DNA of 64,000 bases from Streptomyces sp. Mut1 (GCF_030719295.1 NZ_CP120997.1:2356001-2420000); one strand, 5' to 3'. Shown: positions 20,186 to 29,452, counted from the stretch's first letter. Notes: a model not told the origin generated them from the sequence alone. Numbers and translations are program-made.

Positions 20186-21364
20186 ATGGGCGGCGCCTTC
20201 CTCGCCGCCGCCGTCCTCGCACGCGTCGGCCGCCGCATCGGGCTGCCGACGATCCCCCTGTTCATCCTGGCCGGGATCCTCCTAGGCCCACACACCCCCG
20301 GCATCGTCCTCGTCGCCGATCCGCACGAGCTGGAGATGCTCTCCGCGCTCGGCCTGGTGCTGCTCCTTTTCTACCTGGGCCTGGAGTTCCACCTGGACGA
20401 CCTCAAGACGGGCGGCCGCAAGATGGTCGTCGCCGGCGGCGCCTACCTCGTCCTGAACGTCGGCGCCGGGCTGGGCTTCGGCTTCGCGCTGGGCTGGGGA
20501 ACCTCCGAGGCGCTGGTGCTCGCCGGCGTGCTCGGCATCTCCTCGTCGGCCATCGTCACCAAAGTGCTGGTCGACCTGGGCCGGCTCGGTGATCCGGAGA
20601 CCCGGCCGATCCTCGGCATCATCGTGGTCGACGACATCTTCCTCGCCCTTTACCTGGCCGCCCTCCAGCCCGTCCTCTCCGGCGCGGACAGCCTCGGCGC
20701 GGCGGTGACCGACGGCGGCAAGGCGTTCGGCTTCCTGCTCGTGCTCGCCCTGGCCGCCCGGTACGGCATCCGGGTCATCGGCAAGCTGATCAGCACCCGG
20801 GACGACGAACTCCTCGTCATCTCCTTCCTCGGGGCGGCCGTCCTGGTGGCCGGGATCTCCGAGTGGTTCGGGGTCGCGGACGCGATCGGTGCCTTCATGG
20901 TGGGACTGATGCTCGGCAACACGTCGTCGGGCGAGCGCATCCGCAAGCTGGTCCACCCCCTGCGGGACGCGTTCGGCGCGATCTTCTTCTTCGCCTTCGG
21001 GCTCTCCATCGACCCCGGCGACCTGCCGACCGTGCTGTGGCCGGTGCTGGCCGCCGTCGCGGTCACCCTCGCGATGAACATCCTCTCCGGAATCGCCACC
21101 GCCAAGGTGTACGCGTTCGGCCCGCAGGCCGCCGCGAACATCGCCACCACCCTGGTGGCGCGCGGCGAATTCGCCCTGATCCTCGCCACGATGGCGGCCG
21201 GTGCCGGCCTGAACGAACGGCTCTCCCCGTTCATCGCGGGCTATGTGCTCGTCCTTGCGGTCCTGGCTCCGCTGGCGGCCGGGCGCTCGCACTGGCTGGC
21301 CCGCCTCCTGCCGGGCAGGCCGGAACCGGCCCTCGCGCCGCTGCCGCGGACCCCGGTCCCGTGA
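20186..21364 (+). CDS. Cation/proton antiporter, CPA2 (KefB/KhtU-like) family
   Basis: The protein (392 residues from the first ATG) is a membrane transporter with about 12 helices. It has CPA2 family hallmarks: IGLPTIPLFILAGILLGPHTPG at the front, GISSSAIVTKVLVDLG, the ion-binding aspartates in GIIVVDDIFLALYL, and FFFAFGLSIDPGDLP. It probably exchanges K+ or Na+ for protons. No TrkA-N or TrkA-C regulatory domain is attached and none lies next door. The ATG has no ribosome site and cuts into the first helix; GAAAGG stands 8 bases before an in-frame ATC at 20159, so the true start may be that rare codon, adding nine residues. Confidence 0.85.
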   Translation: MGGAFLAAAVLARVGRRIGLPTIPLFILAGILLGPHTPGIVLVADPHELEMLSALGLVLLLFYLGLEFHLDDLKTGGRKMVVAGGAYLVLNVGAGLGFGFALGWGTSEALVLAGVLGISSSAIVTKVLVDLGRLGDPETRPILGIIVVDDIFLALYLAALQPVLSGADSLGAAVTDGGKAFGFLLVLALAARYGIRVIGKLISTRDDELLVISFLGAAVLVAGISEWFGVADAIGAFMVGLMLGNTSSGERIRKLVHPLRDAFGAIFFFAFGLSIDPGDLPTVLWPVLAAVAVTLAMNILSGIATAKVYAFGPQAAANIATTLVARGEFALILATMAAGAGLNERLSPFIAGYVLVLAVLAPLAAGRSHWLARLLPGRPEPALAPLPRTPVP

Positions 21365-21429
21365 ATCTCGAACAGGTGAGGGTGCGACTCCCCTTGACGC
21401 GTGCCCGGTTCACGGCGTTTGCGTACGGT

Positions 21430-22575
21430 TCAGGACTTCCGTGACAGGAGCAGCAGGGCCCGGTCGTCGTTGACGTCCTTCGCGCAGGCCTCGATCAGAT
21501 GCCAGGCGGCGCCCTCGAAGCCGGTGGCGACATAGCGGTCGGCCTCGCCGGTCAGCCGGTCGATGCCCTCCGCGATGTCCCGGTCCGATGCCTCCACCAG
21601 TCCGTCGGTGAACAGCATCAGCACGTCGCCCGGGGCCAGATGGCCCTTCACCGGGTCGAACTCGGCCCCGTCGTACACCCCGAGCAGCGGGCCCTCCGCC
21701 GCCATCTCCTCCCACTGGCCACTGCCGGCGTGGAGCTGGAGTGCGGGCGGATGGCCCGCCGAGAGGAGTTCGTAGTCGCCCGTTTCGAGGTCGAGGACCA
21801 GATGGATCGAGGTGGCGAAGCCCTCGTCCCAGTCCTGGCGCAGCAGATAGCCGTTGGCGGCGGGCAGGAAGCCGTGCGGGGGCAGTGAGCCGAGGAGCCC
21901 GCCGAAGGCGCCGGACAGCAGCAGGGCGCGGGAGCCCGCGTCCATGCCCTTGCCGGAGACGTCGGTCAGGACGGCCTCCAGGGTCCGGCCGCCGTGGGTG
22001 CGGGCCGCGACGACGAAGTCGCCGGAGAAGGACTGCCCGCCGGCCGGGCGGAGCGCCATCTCGCGGTGCCAGCCCTGCGGGAGGCGGGGCAGCGCGCTCT
22101 GTACGCGGATGCGTTCGCGCAGGTCGAAGAGCATGGTGCCGCCGCGCCGCCAGGGCACGCCGACGCGGGCGCGGAACTGAGCGAGGATCAGTCCGAGGAG
22201 CCCGCAGGCAGCGACCGTCAGGACGGTGCCGGGGGTGACCCTGGCCGGGCCGTTCTCGTAGGGGCCGAGCCAGATCGACTCCACGATGAGGGCGGCGGCC
22301 GCCGTCGCGTACAGGCCGAGCAGGCTGGCGGGGCGCAGCAGCAGGCCGCCCGCGACGATCGGCAGGACGAGCATGGTGGGCGCGCACCAGACCGGGTCGG
22401 CCAGGGTGACGCAGGTGATGACCGGGATGACGAGCAGCAGACCGGCCAGGGCGATCCAGTCGGAGCCGTCGCCGCGGAAGTAGTCGACCCCGGACCTGCG
22501 CAGCGTGCTGCGGACCCGGTGCGCCGATTTCCGCAATCGGGCCGGGTACGTGTCTGCTCCTGCGCGTCGGGCCAT
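21430..22575 (-). CDS. Membrane-bound PP2C-type (SpoIIE family) serine phosphatase
   Basis: The 381-residue product has four to five membrane segments in its first ~150 residues and a cytoplasmic SpoIIE/PP2C domain from about 180 to the end. The metal-binding motifs are visible: GGQSFSGDFVVA (SGDF), LTDVSGKGMDA and GDVLMLFTDGLVEA, with a final DDRALLLLSR. Such enzymes dephosphorylate anti-anti-sigma factors or related partners, and streptomycetes have many. No partner kinase or antagonist is adjacent. Start 22575 has AAGG upstream; an ATG at 22623 would add 16 residues without a ribosome site. It is convergent with the antiporter gene. Confidence 0.88.
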   Translation of the reverse strand: MARRAGADTYPARLRKSAHRVRSTLRRSGVDYFRGDGSDWIALAGLLLVIPVITCVTLADPVWCAPTMLVLPIVAGGLLLRPASLLGLYATAAAALIVESIWLGPYENGPARVTPGTVLTVAACGLLGLILAQFRARVGVPWRRGGTMLFDLRERIRVQSALPRLPQGWHREMALRPAGGQSFSGDFVVAARTHGGRTLEAVLTDVSGKGMDAGSRALLLSGAFGGLLGSLPPHGFLPAANGYLLRQDWDEGFATSIHLVLDLETGDYELLSAGHPPALQLHAGSGQWEEMAAEGPLLGVYDGAEFDPVKGHLAPGDVLMLFTDGLVEASDRDIAEGIDRLTGEADRYVATGFEGAAWHLIEACAKDVNDDRALLLLSRKS

Positions 22576-22680
22576 TGCGGGGACCTTATCCACCCGGCGG
22601 CCTCCGGTGCAGGGGGACCCCATGACAATGTGTTCGAAATCGGCCCGACCGGTGTCGTACTGGCGGGTAGCCGGGTGTGT

Positions 22681-23490
22681 TCACGCGGGCTGGCAGCCGG
22701 GACACCAGAAGAGGTTGCGGGCGGCCAGGTCGGCCGTGCGGATCTCACCGCCGCAGATGTGGCAGGCCTGGCGGGCGCGCCGGTAGACGTAGACCTCACC
22801 GCCGTGGTCGTCCACGCGCGGCGGGCGGCCCATCGCCTCGGGCAGGTGCTCGGGGCGGACGGTGTCGATCCGGTTGTTCCGTACGCCCTCGCGCATCAGC
22901 GCGCCCAGGTCCGCCCAGATCGCGTCCCACTCGCGGCGGGTGAGGTCCCTGCCCGCCCGGTACGGGTCGATGCCGTGCCGGAACAGCACCTCGGCGCGGT
23001 AGACGTTGCCGACGCCCGCGATGACCTTCTGGTCCATCAGGAGGGCGGCGACGGTGATCCGGCTGCGGGAGATCCGCCGCCAGGCACGCTCGCCGTCCTC
23101 GTCGCCGCGCAGCGGGTCGGGGCCCAGCCGGTCGTGTATCGCGCGCTTCTCGGCGTCGGTGATCAGGGCGCAGGTGGTGGGGCCGCGCAGGTCCGCGTGG
23201 TGGGCGTCGTTCAGCAGGCGCAGCCGGACGGTGTCGGTGGGCGGCGGGGCCGGCACCGTACCGAAGCCGAGCTTGCCGAACAGGCCGAGGTGGATGTGGA
23301 CCCAGCCGATGTCGTGGAAGCCGAGGAAGAGGTGCTTGCCGTGGGCGTCGGCCGCTTCCAGGACCCGGCCGTCGAGCAGGGCGGCGCTGTCCGAGAACTT
23401 CCCCTGCGGGCTGCTCACCCGGGCCGGGCGGCCGGCGAAGCGCTCGCGGTGGTCCGCGGCGAGGCGGTGGATCGTGTGTCCCTCGGGCAC
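22681..23490 (-). CDS. Fpg/Nei family DNA glycosylase-AP lyase
   Basis: The 269-residue product starts MPEGHTIHRLA. P2 and E3 are the catalytic residues of the family, and this fixes the start at the GTG at 23490 (AGGAGA in front) rather than the upstream ATG at 23526. The helix-two-turn-helix (DQKVIAGVGNVYRAEVLF) and a C-terminal zinc finger C243-x2-C246-x16-C263-x2-C266 complete the fold. It removes oxidised bases and nicks the abasic site. The PEGHTIHR start resembles actinobacterial Nei2-type endonuclease VIII rather than MutM. It lies 78 bases after rpiB on the same strand, probably in one transcript. Confidence 0.9.
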   Translation of the reverse strand: MPEGHTIHRLAADHRERFAGRPARVSSPQGKFSDSAALLDGRVLEAADAHGKHLFLGFHDIGWVHIHLGLFGKLGFGTVPAPPPTDTVRLRLLNDAHHADLRGPTTCALITDAEKRAIHDRLGPDPLRGDEDGERAWRRISRSRITVAALLMDQKVIAGVGNVYRAEVLFRHGIDPYRAGRDLTRREWDAIWADLGALMREGVRNNRIDTVRPEHLPEAMGRPPRVDDHGGEVYVYRRARQACHICGGEIRTADLAARNLFWCPGCQPA

Positions 23491-23568
23491 GGTGGCGGGT
23501 CTCCTGGGTGGGGCGGGGGCGGACATGGCTGTGCCGCCGGAAGGACCGGCGGCACAGGGGGTCGGGGG

Positions 23569-24057
23569 TCAGCCCTGCTGCGGGTGGTGGGCCGGGACCG
23601 GGGGGAGCTCGCCGGTGTTCTCGTAGGCGGTGAGCATGTCGATGCGGCGGGTGTGCCGCTCCTCGCCGGAGTACGGGGTGGCGAGGAAGATCTCCACGAA
23701 CTTGGTGGACTCCTCGACGGTGTGCATCCGGCCGCCGATGGAGATCACGTTGGCGTCGTTGTGCTCACGGCCCAGGGCGGCGGTCTGCTCGCTCCAGGCG
23801 AGTGCGGCGCGGACGCCCTTGACCTTGTTGGCGGCGATCTGCTCGCCGTTGCCGGAGCCGCCGATCACGATGCCCAGGCTGTCCGGGTCGGCGGCCGTCT
23901 TCTCGGCGGCCCGCAGGCAGAACGGCGGGTAGTCGTCCTGGGCGTCGTAGATGTGGGGACCGCAGTCGACGGCTTCGTGGCCCTGTGCCTTGAGCCACTC
24001 CACGAGGTGGTTCTTGAGTTCGTAACCGGCATGGTCGGATCCGAGGTACACGCGCAT
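23569..24057 (-). CDS. rpiB: Ribose-5-phosphate isomerase B
   Basis: This 162-residue sugar isomerase interconverts ribose-5-phosphate and ribulose-5-phosphate in the pentose phosphate pathway. Motifs are GSDHAGYELK at 6-15, the phosphate loop GGSGNGEQIAANKVKG at 66-81 and NVISIGGR. The Cys of E. coli RpiB is replaced by Ser (GGSGNG) and a Glu at 72 is present, the arrangement known in M. tuberculosis RpiB where Glu is the base. It is followed closely by the glycosylase gene on the same strand. Confidence 0.93.
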   Translation of the reverse strand: MRVYLGSDHAGYELKNHLVEWLKAQGHEAVDCGPHIYDAQDDYPPFCLRAAEKTAADPDSLGIVIGGSGNGEQIAANKVKGVRAALAWSEQTAALGREHNDANVISIGGRMHTVEESTKFVEIFLATPYSGEERHTRRIDMLTAYENTGELPPVPAHHPQQG

Positions 24058-24117
24058 GGGAGGAGTGTGGCACGAGCGGCGCCGGGTGACCGACGAAGGG
24101 TGTGCGCGGACGGCCGA

Positions 24118-24160
24118 GAGGCTCGACGGTCTGGTGTCGCGGTACGACCCGGCGAGCCTC
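24118..24160 (-). terminator. Possible terminator after bioY
   Basis: An 8-bp stem (GAGGCTCG with its complement) with a long loop lies about 30 bases beyond the bioY stop, in the minus-strand direction. Weak compared with other terminators here. Confidence 0.4.
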
Positions 24161-24191
24161 TTCGGAGGTCCTTACGGAAGCGGTGGCCTGG

Positions 24192-24785
24192 TCAGCCCCG
24201 GCGGCCGATGAGCTTCCAGGAGGTGGGCAGCGCGCCCATGGCGAGCGCCGCCTTCAGCGCGTCGCCGAGCAGGAACGGCGTCAGGCCCGCGGCGATCGCG
24301 GCGCTCGCCGACATGCCGGTGGACAGCGCCAGGTACGGCACGCCGACCGCGTAGATGATCGCGGAGCCGAGCACCATCGTGCCGGCCGTGCGCAGCACCG
24401 AGCGGTCGCCGCCGCGGCGGGCGAGGCCGCCGACCACGGTGGCGGCGAGCAGCATGCCGAGCACGTAGCCGAAGGAGGCGCCGCCCGCGCCGGAGCTGCC
24501 GCCCGCGAACCACGGCACGCCCGCCATGCCGACGAGCGCGTACACGGCGAGGGAGAGGAAGCCGCGGCGGGCGCCGAGCGCGGTGCCGACGAGGAGCGCG
24601 GCGAAGGTCTGGCCGGTGACCGGGACCGGGGAGCCCGGGACCGGCACGGCGATCTGGGCGGCTATGCCGGTGAGCGCGGCGCCGCCGAGCACGAGGGCGG
24701 TGTCCACGGCGTAGCGGTGCCGGACGGCGGGGAGCAGGTCGGCGAGGACCACTCCGGTACGGACGGGGGCGGCAGCAGTGCTCAT
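24192..24785 (-). CDS. bioY: Biotin transporter BioY
   Basis: The 197-residue membrane protein has six hydrophobic segments and the BioY signatures: GSPVPVTGQTFAALLVGTALGARRG, and a C-terminal LTPFLLGDALKAALAMG. BioY is the substrate-binding S component of the ECF biotin transporter. No bioM/bioN genes lie nearby, so it must work with distant ECF energising units or alone, as reported for some BioY. The ATG at 24785 has GGAG before it; the open frame extends upstream without a ribosome site. No biotin-repressor box was recognised. Confidence 0.9.
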   Translation of the reverse strand: MSTAAAPVRTGVVLADLLPAVRHRYAVDTALVLGGAALTGIAAQIAVPVPGSPVPVTGQTFAALLVGTALGARRGFLSLAVYALVGMAGVPWFAGGSSGAGGASFGYVLGMLLAATVVGGLARRGGDRSVLRTAGTMVLGSAIIYAVGVPYLALSTGMSASAAIAAGLTPFLLGDALKAALAMGALPTSWKLIGRRG

Positions 24786-25175
24786 CGGGACTCCGCGGGG
24801 TGAGGGCAGACAGGGACGGACTGAGCCTGACGTTAGCCGACGGAGTCGCGCTCGATCACCATCAGCGGCCCACAAAGCGGCGGTTGGGGCGTTGGTGGGA
24901 TTCACACAACGTGGGCCACGCAATCATCGCGAGGCGTGATGCTTGTCACGGTGGTGGGGGCGCGTTCTCCCGGCGCCGCCCGGGAGCGGGCGCGGGGGCG
25001 GGACTGTGAACTCCCTCTAAAAGCCCGCCCCGTGACGGCGGCCCGCCGCCCGCCGCCCCGTAGGGGTGCGGTACGGGGGCGGTGACCGCATACCGGACCA
25101 CGGTTCCCGGTGGCCGGGACGCGTGTTCAGACTGGAGGACGCCCCTCCGCCCCACCGAACGAACAGAGCTCGTCC
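24786..25175. other. Divergent intergenic region bioY / permease
   Basis: The 390 bases between the divergent bioY and permease genes hold no supported gene. They are extremely GC-rich in the middle (24950-25090) with short inverted patches but no clean hairpin, riboswitch or operator that could be named. Confidence 0.4.
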
Positions 25176-26585
25176 ATGTCCCGGCCCCCCACGCCCTCCC
25201 CCACCGGCTCCCCGGCCGTCGCGCCGGACACCGGGCCCGGCACCGCCCTCTCGCACGGGCTCAAGCAGCGCCACTTGTCGATGATCGCGCTGGGCGGTGT
25301 CATCGGCGCCGGGCTCTTCGTCGGCTCCGGCACGGGGATCGCCGCCGCGGGTCCCTCGATCGTCGTCGCGTACGCGGTCTCCGGGCTGCTGGTCATGCTC
25401 GTGATGCGGATGCTCGGCGAGATGTCGGCGGCCGATCCGGCGTCCGGCTCGTTCTCCGTCCACGCCGAGCGGGCGATCGGCCCGTGGGCGGGGTTCACGG
25501 TGGGCTGGGCGTTCTGGGTGCTGCTCTGTGTCGCCGTCGGGCTCGAAGGGATCGGCGCGGCGAAGATCGTCACGGGCTGGCTGCCCGGGACCCCGGAGTG
25601 GGCCTGGGTGGCGCTGTTCATGGTGATGTTCCTGGGCGCGAACCTGGCCTCGGTGGCGAGGTTCGGCGAGTTCGAGTTCTGGTTCGCCGCGCTCAAGGTC
25701 ACCGCGATCACGCTGTTCCTGGTGCTGGGCGTGCTGGCGGTCCTCGGGTTGCTCCCGGGCACGGACGCGCCGGGCACCGCCAACCTGAGCGGCGCGGGCG
25801 GCTTCCTGCCGAACGGCGCCGAGGGGCTGGTCATCGGGCTGCTCGCCTCCCTGTTCGCGTACGGCGGCCTGGAGACCGTCACGATCGCCGCCGCCGAGTC
25901 AAAGGACCCGGTGCGGGGCGTCGCGACGGCGGTGCGGACGGCGATGTGGCGGATCGCGCTGTTCTACGTGGGCTCGATGGCGGTCGTCGTCACGCTGGTC
26001 CCGTGGAGCGATCCGGAGGTCGTGGCGGTGGGGCCGTTCTACGCGGCGCTGGACCACCTCGGCATCGGCCGGGCGGCGCAGATCATGAACGTGGTCATCC
26101 TGGTCGCGCTGCTCTCCGCGATGAACGCCAACATCTACGGCGCCTCGCGGATGGCCCGCTCGCTGGTGGCGCGCGGCCAGGGCCCCCGGCGGCTGGGCCG
26201 GGTGTCCGCCGGGGTGCCGCGCACGGCGGTCCTGGTCTCCTCCGCCTTCGGTTTCCTATGTGTGCTGCTGAGCTACTGGCGGCCCGACGACGTCTTCCCC
26301 TGGCTGCTCAACATGACCGGCGCGGTGATCCTGGTCGTCTGGATCTTCATCGCCGTCTCCCAGCTGATCCTGCGCGCCCGGCTGGAACGCGGGACGCCGG
26401 AGCGGCTCGTGGTGCGGATGTGGCTGTTCCCGGGGCTGACGGTGGCGGCACTGCTCGCGATGGCCGGCATCTTCGTCCTGATGCTCCGCCAGCCCGGCAC
26501 CCGCGACCAGCTGCTCGCCTCGGGGGCCCTCACCGCGGCCCTGGCCGCGATCGGAGTCGTACACCAGCGGCACGACAGGCCCTAG
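25176..26585 (+). CDS. Amino acid permease (APC superfamily)
   Basis: This 469-residue transporter has 12 predicted helices and the family start HGLKQRHLSMIALGGVIGAGLFVGSG, with the glycine-rich unwound helix 1 that binds the amino acid. The conserved FAYGGLETVTIAAAESKDPVRG segment follows in the middle. It resembles the AAT group (GABA, proline, aromatic or Gln permeases of Gram-positives); the substrate cannot be fixed by reading. The ATG at 25176 is the likeliest start, although the ribosome site is weak. It stands alone before sodF, with no clear terminator between. Confidence 0.88.
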   Translation: MSRPPTPSPTGSPAVAPDTGPGTALSHGLKQRHLSMIALGGVIGAGLFVGSGTGIAAAGPSIVVAYAVSGLLVMLVMRMLGEMSAADPASGSFSVHAERAIGPWAGFTVGWAFWVLLCVAVGLEGIGAAKIVTGWLPGTPEWAWVALFMVMFLGANLASVARFGEFEFWFAALKVTAITLFLVLGVLAVLGLLPGTDAPGTANLSGAGGFLPNGAEGLVIGLLASLFAYGGLETVTIAAAESKDPVRGVATAVRTAMWRIALFYVGSMAVVVTLVPWSDPEVVAVGPFYAALDHLGIGRAAQIMNVVILVALLSAMNANIYGASRMARSLVARGQGPRRLGRVSAGVPRTAVLVSSAFGFLCVLLSYWRPDDVFPWLLNMTGAVILVVWIFIAVSQLILRARLERGTPERLVVRMWLFPGLTVAALLAMAGIFVLMLRQPGTRDQLLASGALTAALAAIGVVHQRHDRP

Positions 26586-26632
26586 GACAAAGGGCTGACC
26601 CCCTATCAGCCACTCCTGCTGTTAGCCTGCTC

Positions 26633-26649
26633 CTGCATATAGGTTGCAA
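26633..26649 (+). promoter_or_regulatory. Nur (nickel-responsive Fur-family) operator of sodF
   Basis: CTGCAT-ATAGG-TTGCAA matches the Nur motif TTGCAA-N5-TTGCAA at ten of twelve conserved bases. It lies 35 bases before the sodF start. In S. coelicolor Nur with nickel represses sodF, so that the nickel enzyme SodN is used when nickel is available. Confidence 0.7.
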
Positions 26650-26684
26650 TAACAACAGCTCAGCAGCTGGAGGGTTCGAAACCA

Positions 26685-27326
26685 ATGGCCACGTACACGC
26701 TCCCGGAACTCCCGTACGACTACGCCGCGCTCGAACCGGTCATCAATCCGCAGATCGTCGAGCTCCACCACGACAAGCACCACGCCGCGTACGTGAAGGG
26801 CGCGAACGACACCCTGGAGCAGCTGGAGGAGGCTCGCGACAAGGGGACCTGGGGAGCGATCAACGGCCTCCAGAAGAACCTCGCCTTTCACCTCTCGGGC
26901 CACATCCTGCACTCCATCTACTGGCACAACATGACCGGTGACGGTGGCGGCGAGCCCCTCGCGGCGGACGGCGTCGGCGACCTCGCGGACGCGATCACCG
27001 AGTCCTTCGGGTCCTTCGCGGGCTTCAAGTCCCAGCTGACGAAGGCCGCGGCCACCACGCAGGGCTCCGGCTGGGGCGTCCTCGCGTACGAGCCGGTCAG
27101 CGGCCGGCTGATCGTCGAGCAGGTCTACGACCACCAGGGCAACGTGGGGCAGGGCTCGGTCCCGGTCCTCGTCTTCGACGCCTGGGAGCACGCCTTCTAC
27201 CTCCAGTACAAGAACCAGAAGGTCGACTTCATCGAGGCGATGTGGGCCGTCGTCAACTGGCAGGACGTGGCCAAGCGCTACGCCGCCGCCAAGGAGCGCG
27301 CGGACGTCCTGCTGCTCGCCCCCTGA
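26685..27326 (+). CDS. sodF: Iron (Fe/Zn) superoxide dismutase
   Basis: This 213-residue Fe/Mn-family superoxide dismutase dismutates superoxide in the cytoplasm. The metal ligands can be seen in [12 protein letters not shown] (H28), [13 protein letters not shown], and [13 protein letters not shown] (Asp and His). A GGAGG ribosome site precedes the ATG. Upstream is a Nur-type operator and downstream a 3' RNA resembling s-SodF. The gene is thus one half of the nickel-dependent switch between SodF and SodN known in S. coelicolor; sodN itself is not in this window. Confidence 0.96.
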   Translation: MATYTLPELPYDYAALEPVINPQIVELHHDKHHAAYVKGANDTLEQLEEARDKGTWGAINGLQKNLAFHLSGHILHSIYWHNMTGDGGGEPLAADGVGDLADAITESFGSFAGFKSQLTKAAATTQGSGWGVLAYEPVSGRLIVEQVYDHQGNVGQGSVPVLVFDAWEHAFYLQYKNQKVDFIEAMWAVVNWQDVAKRYAAAKERADVLLLAP

Positions 27327-27354
27327 CCCGGCGCGCCCCGGGCGCCGCACCGGA

Positions 27355-27448
27355 CGTCCTGCCTCGTGATCGTCTTCTCAACCTTCACCGGGCAGGCGGA
27401 TGAAGGGGAGGCCCCCGCCTGGACGTGACAGGCGGGGGCCTCTCTTCC
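27355..27448 (+). ncRNA. s-SodF-like small RNA in the sodF 3' UTR
   Basis: In S. coelicolor a roughly 90-base RNA cut from the sodF 3' UTR pairs with the sodN mRNA leader and blocks it. Here the 3' UTR ends in a strong hairpin (27408-27442) with a short U-rich tail. Upstream, at 27368-27387, is the pyrimidine-rich GATCGTCTTCTCAACCTTCA, whose complement contains GAAGGTTGAGAAG, a plausible ribosome site. The 5' end given here is an estimate. The target cannot be checked because sodN is outside the window. Confidence 0.6.
27408..27442 (+). terminator. Terminator of sodF
   Basis: A perfect 13-bp stem (GAGGCCCCCGCCT and its complement) with a 9-base loop is followed by TCTTCC. It also forms the 3' end of the predicted small RNA. 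Confidence 0.85.
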
Positions 27449-27533
27449 GCCCGCCCCGCCGGGCAGTGGGTTCAGAAAAGGAACTCACGGGGTGCGAGGC
27501 GGGTGCCATGATGTCCGCCATGAGGAGGACATC

Positions 27534-28370
27534 ATGACGATCACCGTCCGGGAGCTGGCGTACTACCCGGTCAAGGGCTGTGCCGGGGTCAGGGTCGACA
27601 CGGCGCGGGTCACCGGGACCGGCCTCGAACACGACCGTACGTTCATGGTGGTCGACGCGGCCGAGGGCACGTTCCGCAGCCAGCGCGCCCACCCCGCGAT
27701 GGCCGTGCTCAGGGCCGAGGTCCTGGACTCCGGGACCGTGCTGGCCCTCTTCACCGAGGGGGTCGGGGCGCTGCGCACGGACATCGTCCCGGACGGACCG
27801 CGCCGCGAGGTCAGCATGTTCGGCAAGGACCTCGGGCCGGCCGTCGACCAGGGGGACGAGGCCGCGCAGTGGTTCTCCGACGCGCTCGGGCTCCCCTCCC
27901 GGCTGGTCCGGGTGGTCCCCGGCTTCGACCGCGACGGCTGGGGCGACACCCCCGGCAAGCTCAACTTCGCCGACGCGCACGCGGTCCTGGTCACCTCGAC
28001 CGCCTCCCTCGCCGGTCTCAACGAACGGATCACCGCCCGGGGCGCCGCGCCCGTGCCCATGGACCGCTTCCGCCCCAACATCGTGCTGACCGGTGACGAC
28101 ACACCGCACTTCGAGGACGGGGCGGCGCGGATGACCCTGGGCACCGTCGAACTCGCGCACTCCGTGAAGGCGCTGCGGTGCAACGTCACGCTCGTCGACC
28201 AGCTGACCGGCCGCGGCGCGGGGCCCGAGCCGCTGCGCACCCTGGCCACGTACCGGCGGGAGCCGGAGTACGGCAACAAGGTCAGCTTCGGCGCGAAGAA
28301 CGCGGTGGTCCGCGAGGGCGTGGTGCGGGTCGGTGACCGGGTCTCGATCGGCAGCCCGGTCGGCGGCTGA
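27534..28370 (+). CDS. MOSC domain protein (N-terminal MOSC beta-barrel + MOSC)
   Basis: The 278-residue protein has the MOSC N-terminal domain ([26 protein letters not shown] shows the typical PVKG and GLxxDR pattern) followed by a MOSC domain with RFRPNIVL and a C-terminal barrel. Family members such as YcbX or the mARC amidoxime reductases bind molybdenum cofactor and reduce N-hydroxylated compounds. The conserved cysteine region reads [17 protein letters not shown], where RC is the expected Mo/sulphur-carrying Cys. AGGAGG precedes the ATG. It is a single gene between sodF and the aldo/keto reductase gene. Confidence 0.85.
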   Translation: MTITVRELAYYPVKGCAGVRVDTARVTGTGLEHDRTFMVVDAAEGTFRSQRAHPAMAVLRAEVLDSGTVLALFTEGVGALRTDIVPDGPRREVSMFGKDLGPAVDQGDEAAQWFSDALGLPSRLVRVVPGFDRDGWGDTPGKLNFADAHAVLVTSTASLAGLNERITARGAAPVPMDRFRPNIVLTGDDTPHFEDGAARMTLGTVELAHSVKALRCNVTLVDQLTGRGAGPEPLRTLATYRREPEYGNKVSFGAKNAVVREGVVRVGDRVSIGSPVGG

Positions 28371-28483
28371 GCACCCGTAAAACCACCTGCCCCGGGGCGG
28401 GCGCGTCGCCTAGGGTCGGCCCGGTGTGCGCCCTGGAGGCGACGGGCACCGGGCGGAGCCGGACGACGAGGTGGAGGATGACT

Positions 28484-29449
28484 GTGCGCTACCGCGAGCT
28501 GGGACGCAGCGGACTTTCGGTGTCGGAGATCGGCTACGGGGCCTGGGGCATCGGTGAGTCGAGCTGGGTGGGGGCGACGCGGGACGAGTCCGTACGCGCC
28601 CTCAACCGGGCGATCGACCTCGGCGTGAACTTCATCGACACGGCGCGCGGCTACGGCGAGAGCGAGCGCATCGTCGGGCAGGTCGTGCGTGAACGGTCCG
28701 GTGACGAGGTGCTGGTGGCCACCAAGGTGCCGCCGGGGAACGGGGTGTGGCCGGCGAAGGACGGCATCGACCCGGCCGACGCGTTCCCGGGCGAGCACAT
28801 CCGTACCAGCCTGGAGACGAGCCTGCGCGCGTCCGGCCTGGACCACTTCGACGTGTTCCAGTTCCATGTCTGGAACGACGAGTGGGTGGGGCGCGGGGAC
28901 TGGCTGGAGACGGTCGCCGCGCTGAAGCAGGAGGGGAAGATCCGCCTGTTCGGTGTCTCCGTCAACGACCATCTGCCCGACAGCGCCCTCGCGCTCGTCC
29001 GCAGCGGCGTGGTGGACAGCGTGCAGGTCATCTACAACGTGTTCGACCAGGCCCCGGCCGAGGCGCTGCTGCCGGCCTGCCAGGAGCACGGGGTCGGGGT
29101 GATCGTGCGGGTCGCGCTGGACGAGGGCGGGCTGACCGGCCGGATCACCGCCGGCACGACGTTCCCCGAGGGCGACTGGCGCAACCGGTACTTCCGCGAC
29201 GACCGCCCGGCCGAGGTCGAGCGGCGCGTCGCGGCGATCGTCGCCGACCTGGGCATCGAGCAGGACGCGATCGCGGAGCACGCGCTGCGGTTCGTCCTGA
29301 GCCACCCGGCGGTCTCCACGGTCATCCCGGGCATGCGCAGTGTGCGCAACGTGGAGCGCAACACCGCGCTGAGCGACGGGAATCCGCTCACCGCCGGCCA
29401 GCTGGCCGTGCTGGCCGGCCACCGGTGGCAGCGGGACTTCTACGCCTGA
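28484..29449 (+). CDS. Aldo/keto reductase
   Basis: The 321-residue NADPH-dependent reductase has the catalytic tetrad: Asp and Tyr in [13 protein letters not shown], Lys in LVATKVPPG and His in [10 protein letters not shown]. The GTG at 28484 is chosen because GGAGG lies 6 bases before it; the ATG at 28478 overlaps that ribosome site. It resembles the YhdN/general stress AKR11-13 group that reduces aldehydes. The substrate is unknown. It converges on the DUF4232 lipoprotein gene, with only three bases between the stops. Confidence 0.88.
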   Translation: MRYRELGRSGLSVSEIGYGAWGIGESSWVGATRDESVRALNRAIDLGVNFIDTARGYGESERIVGQVVRERSGDEVLVATKVPPGNGVWPAKDGIDPADAFPGEHIRTSLETSLRASGLDHFDVFQFHVWNDEWVGRGDWLETVAALKQEGKIRLFGVSVNDHLPDSALALVRSGVVDSVQVIYNVFDQAPAEALLPACQEHGVGVIVRVALDEGGLTGRITAGTTFPEGDWRNRYFRDDRPAEVERRVAAIVADLGIEQDAIAEHALRFVLSHPAVSTVIPGMRSVRNVERNTALSDGNPLTAGQLAVLAGHRWQRDFYA

Positions 29450-29452
29450 CCG

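Noticed and set aside
24786..25024. Biotin repressor (BioR/BioQ/BirA) operator before bioY
   Set aside because: No palindrome of the known types was found; the inverted patches there are just GC-rich sequence.
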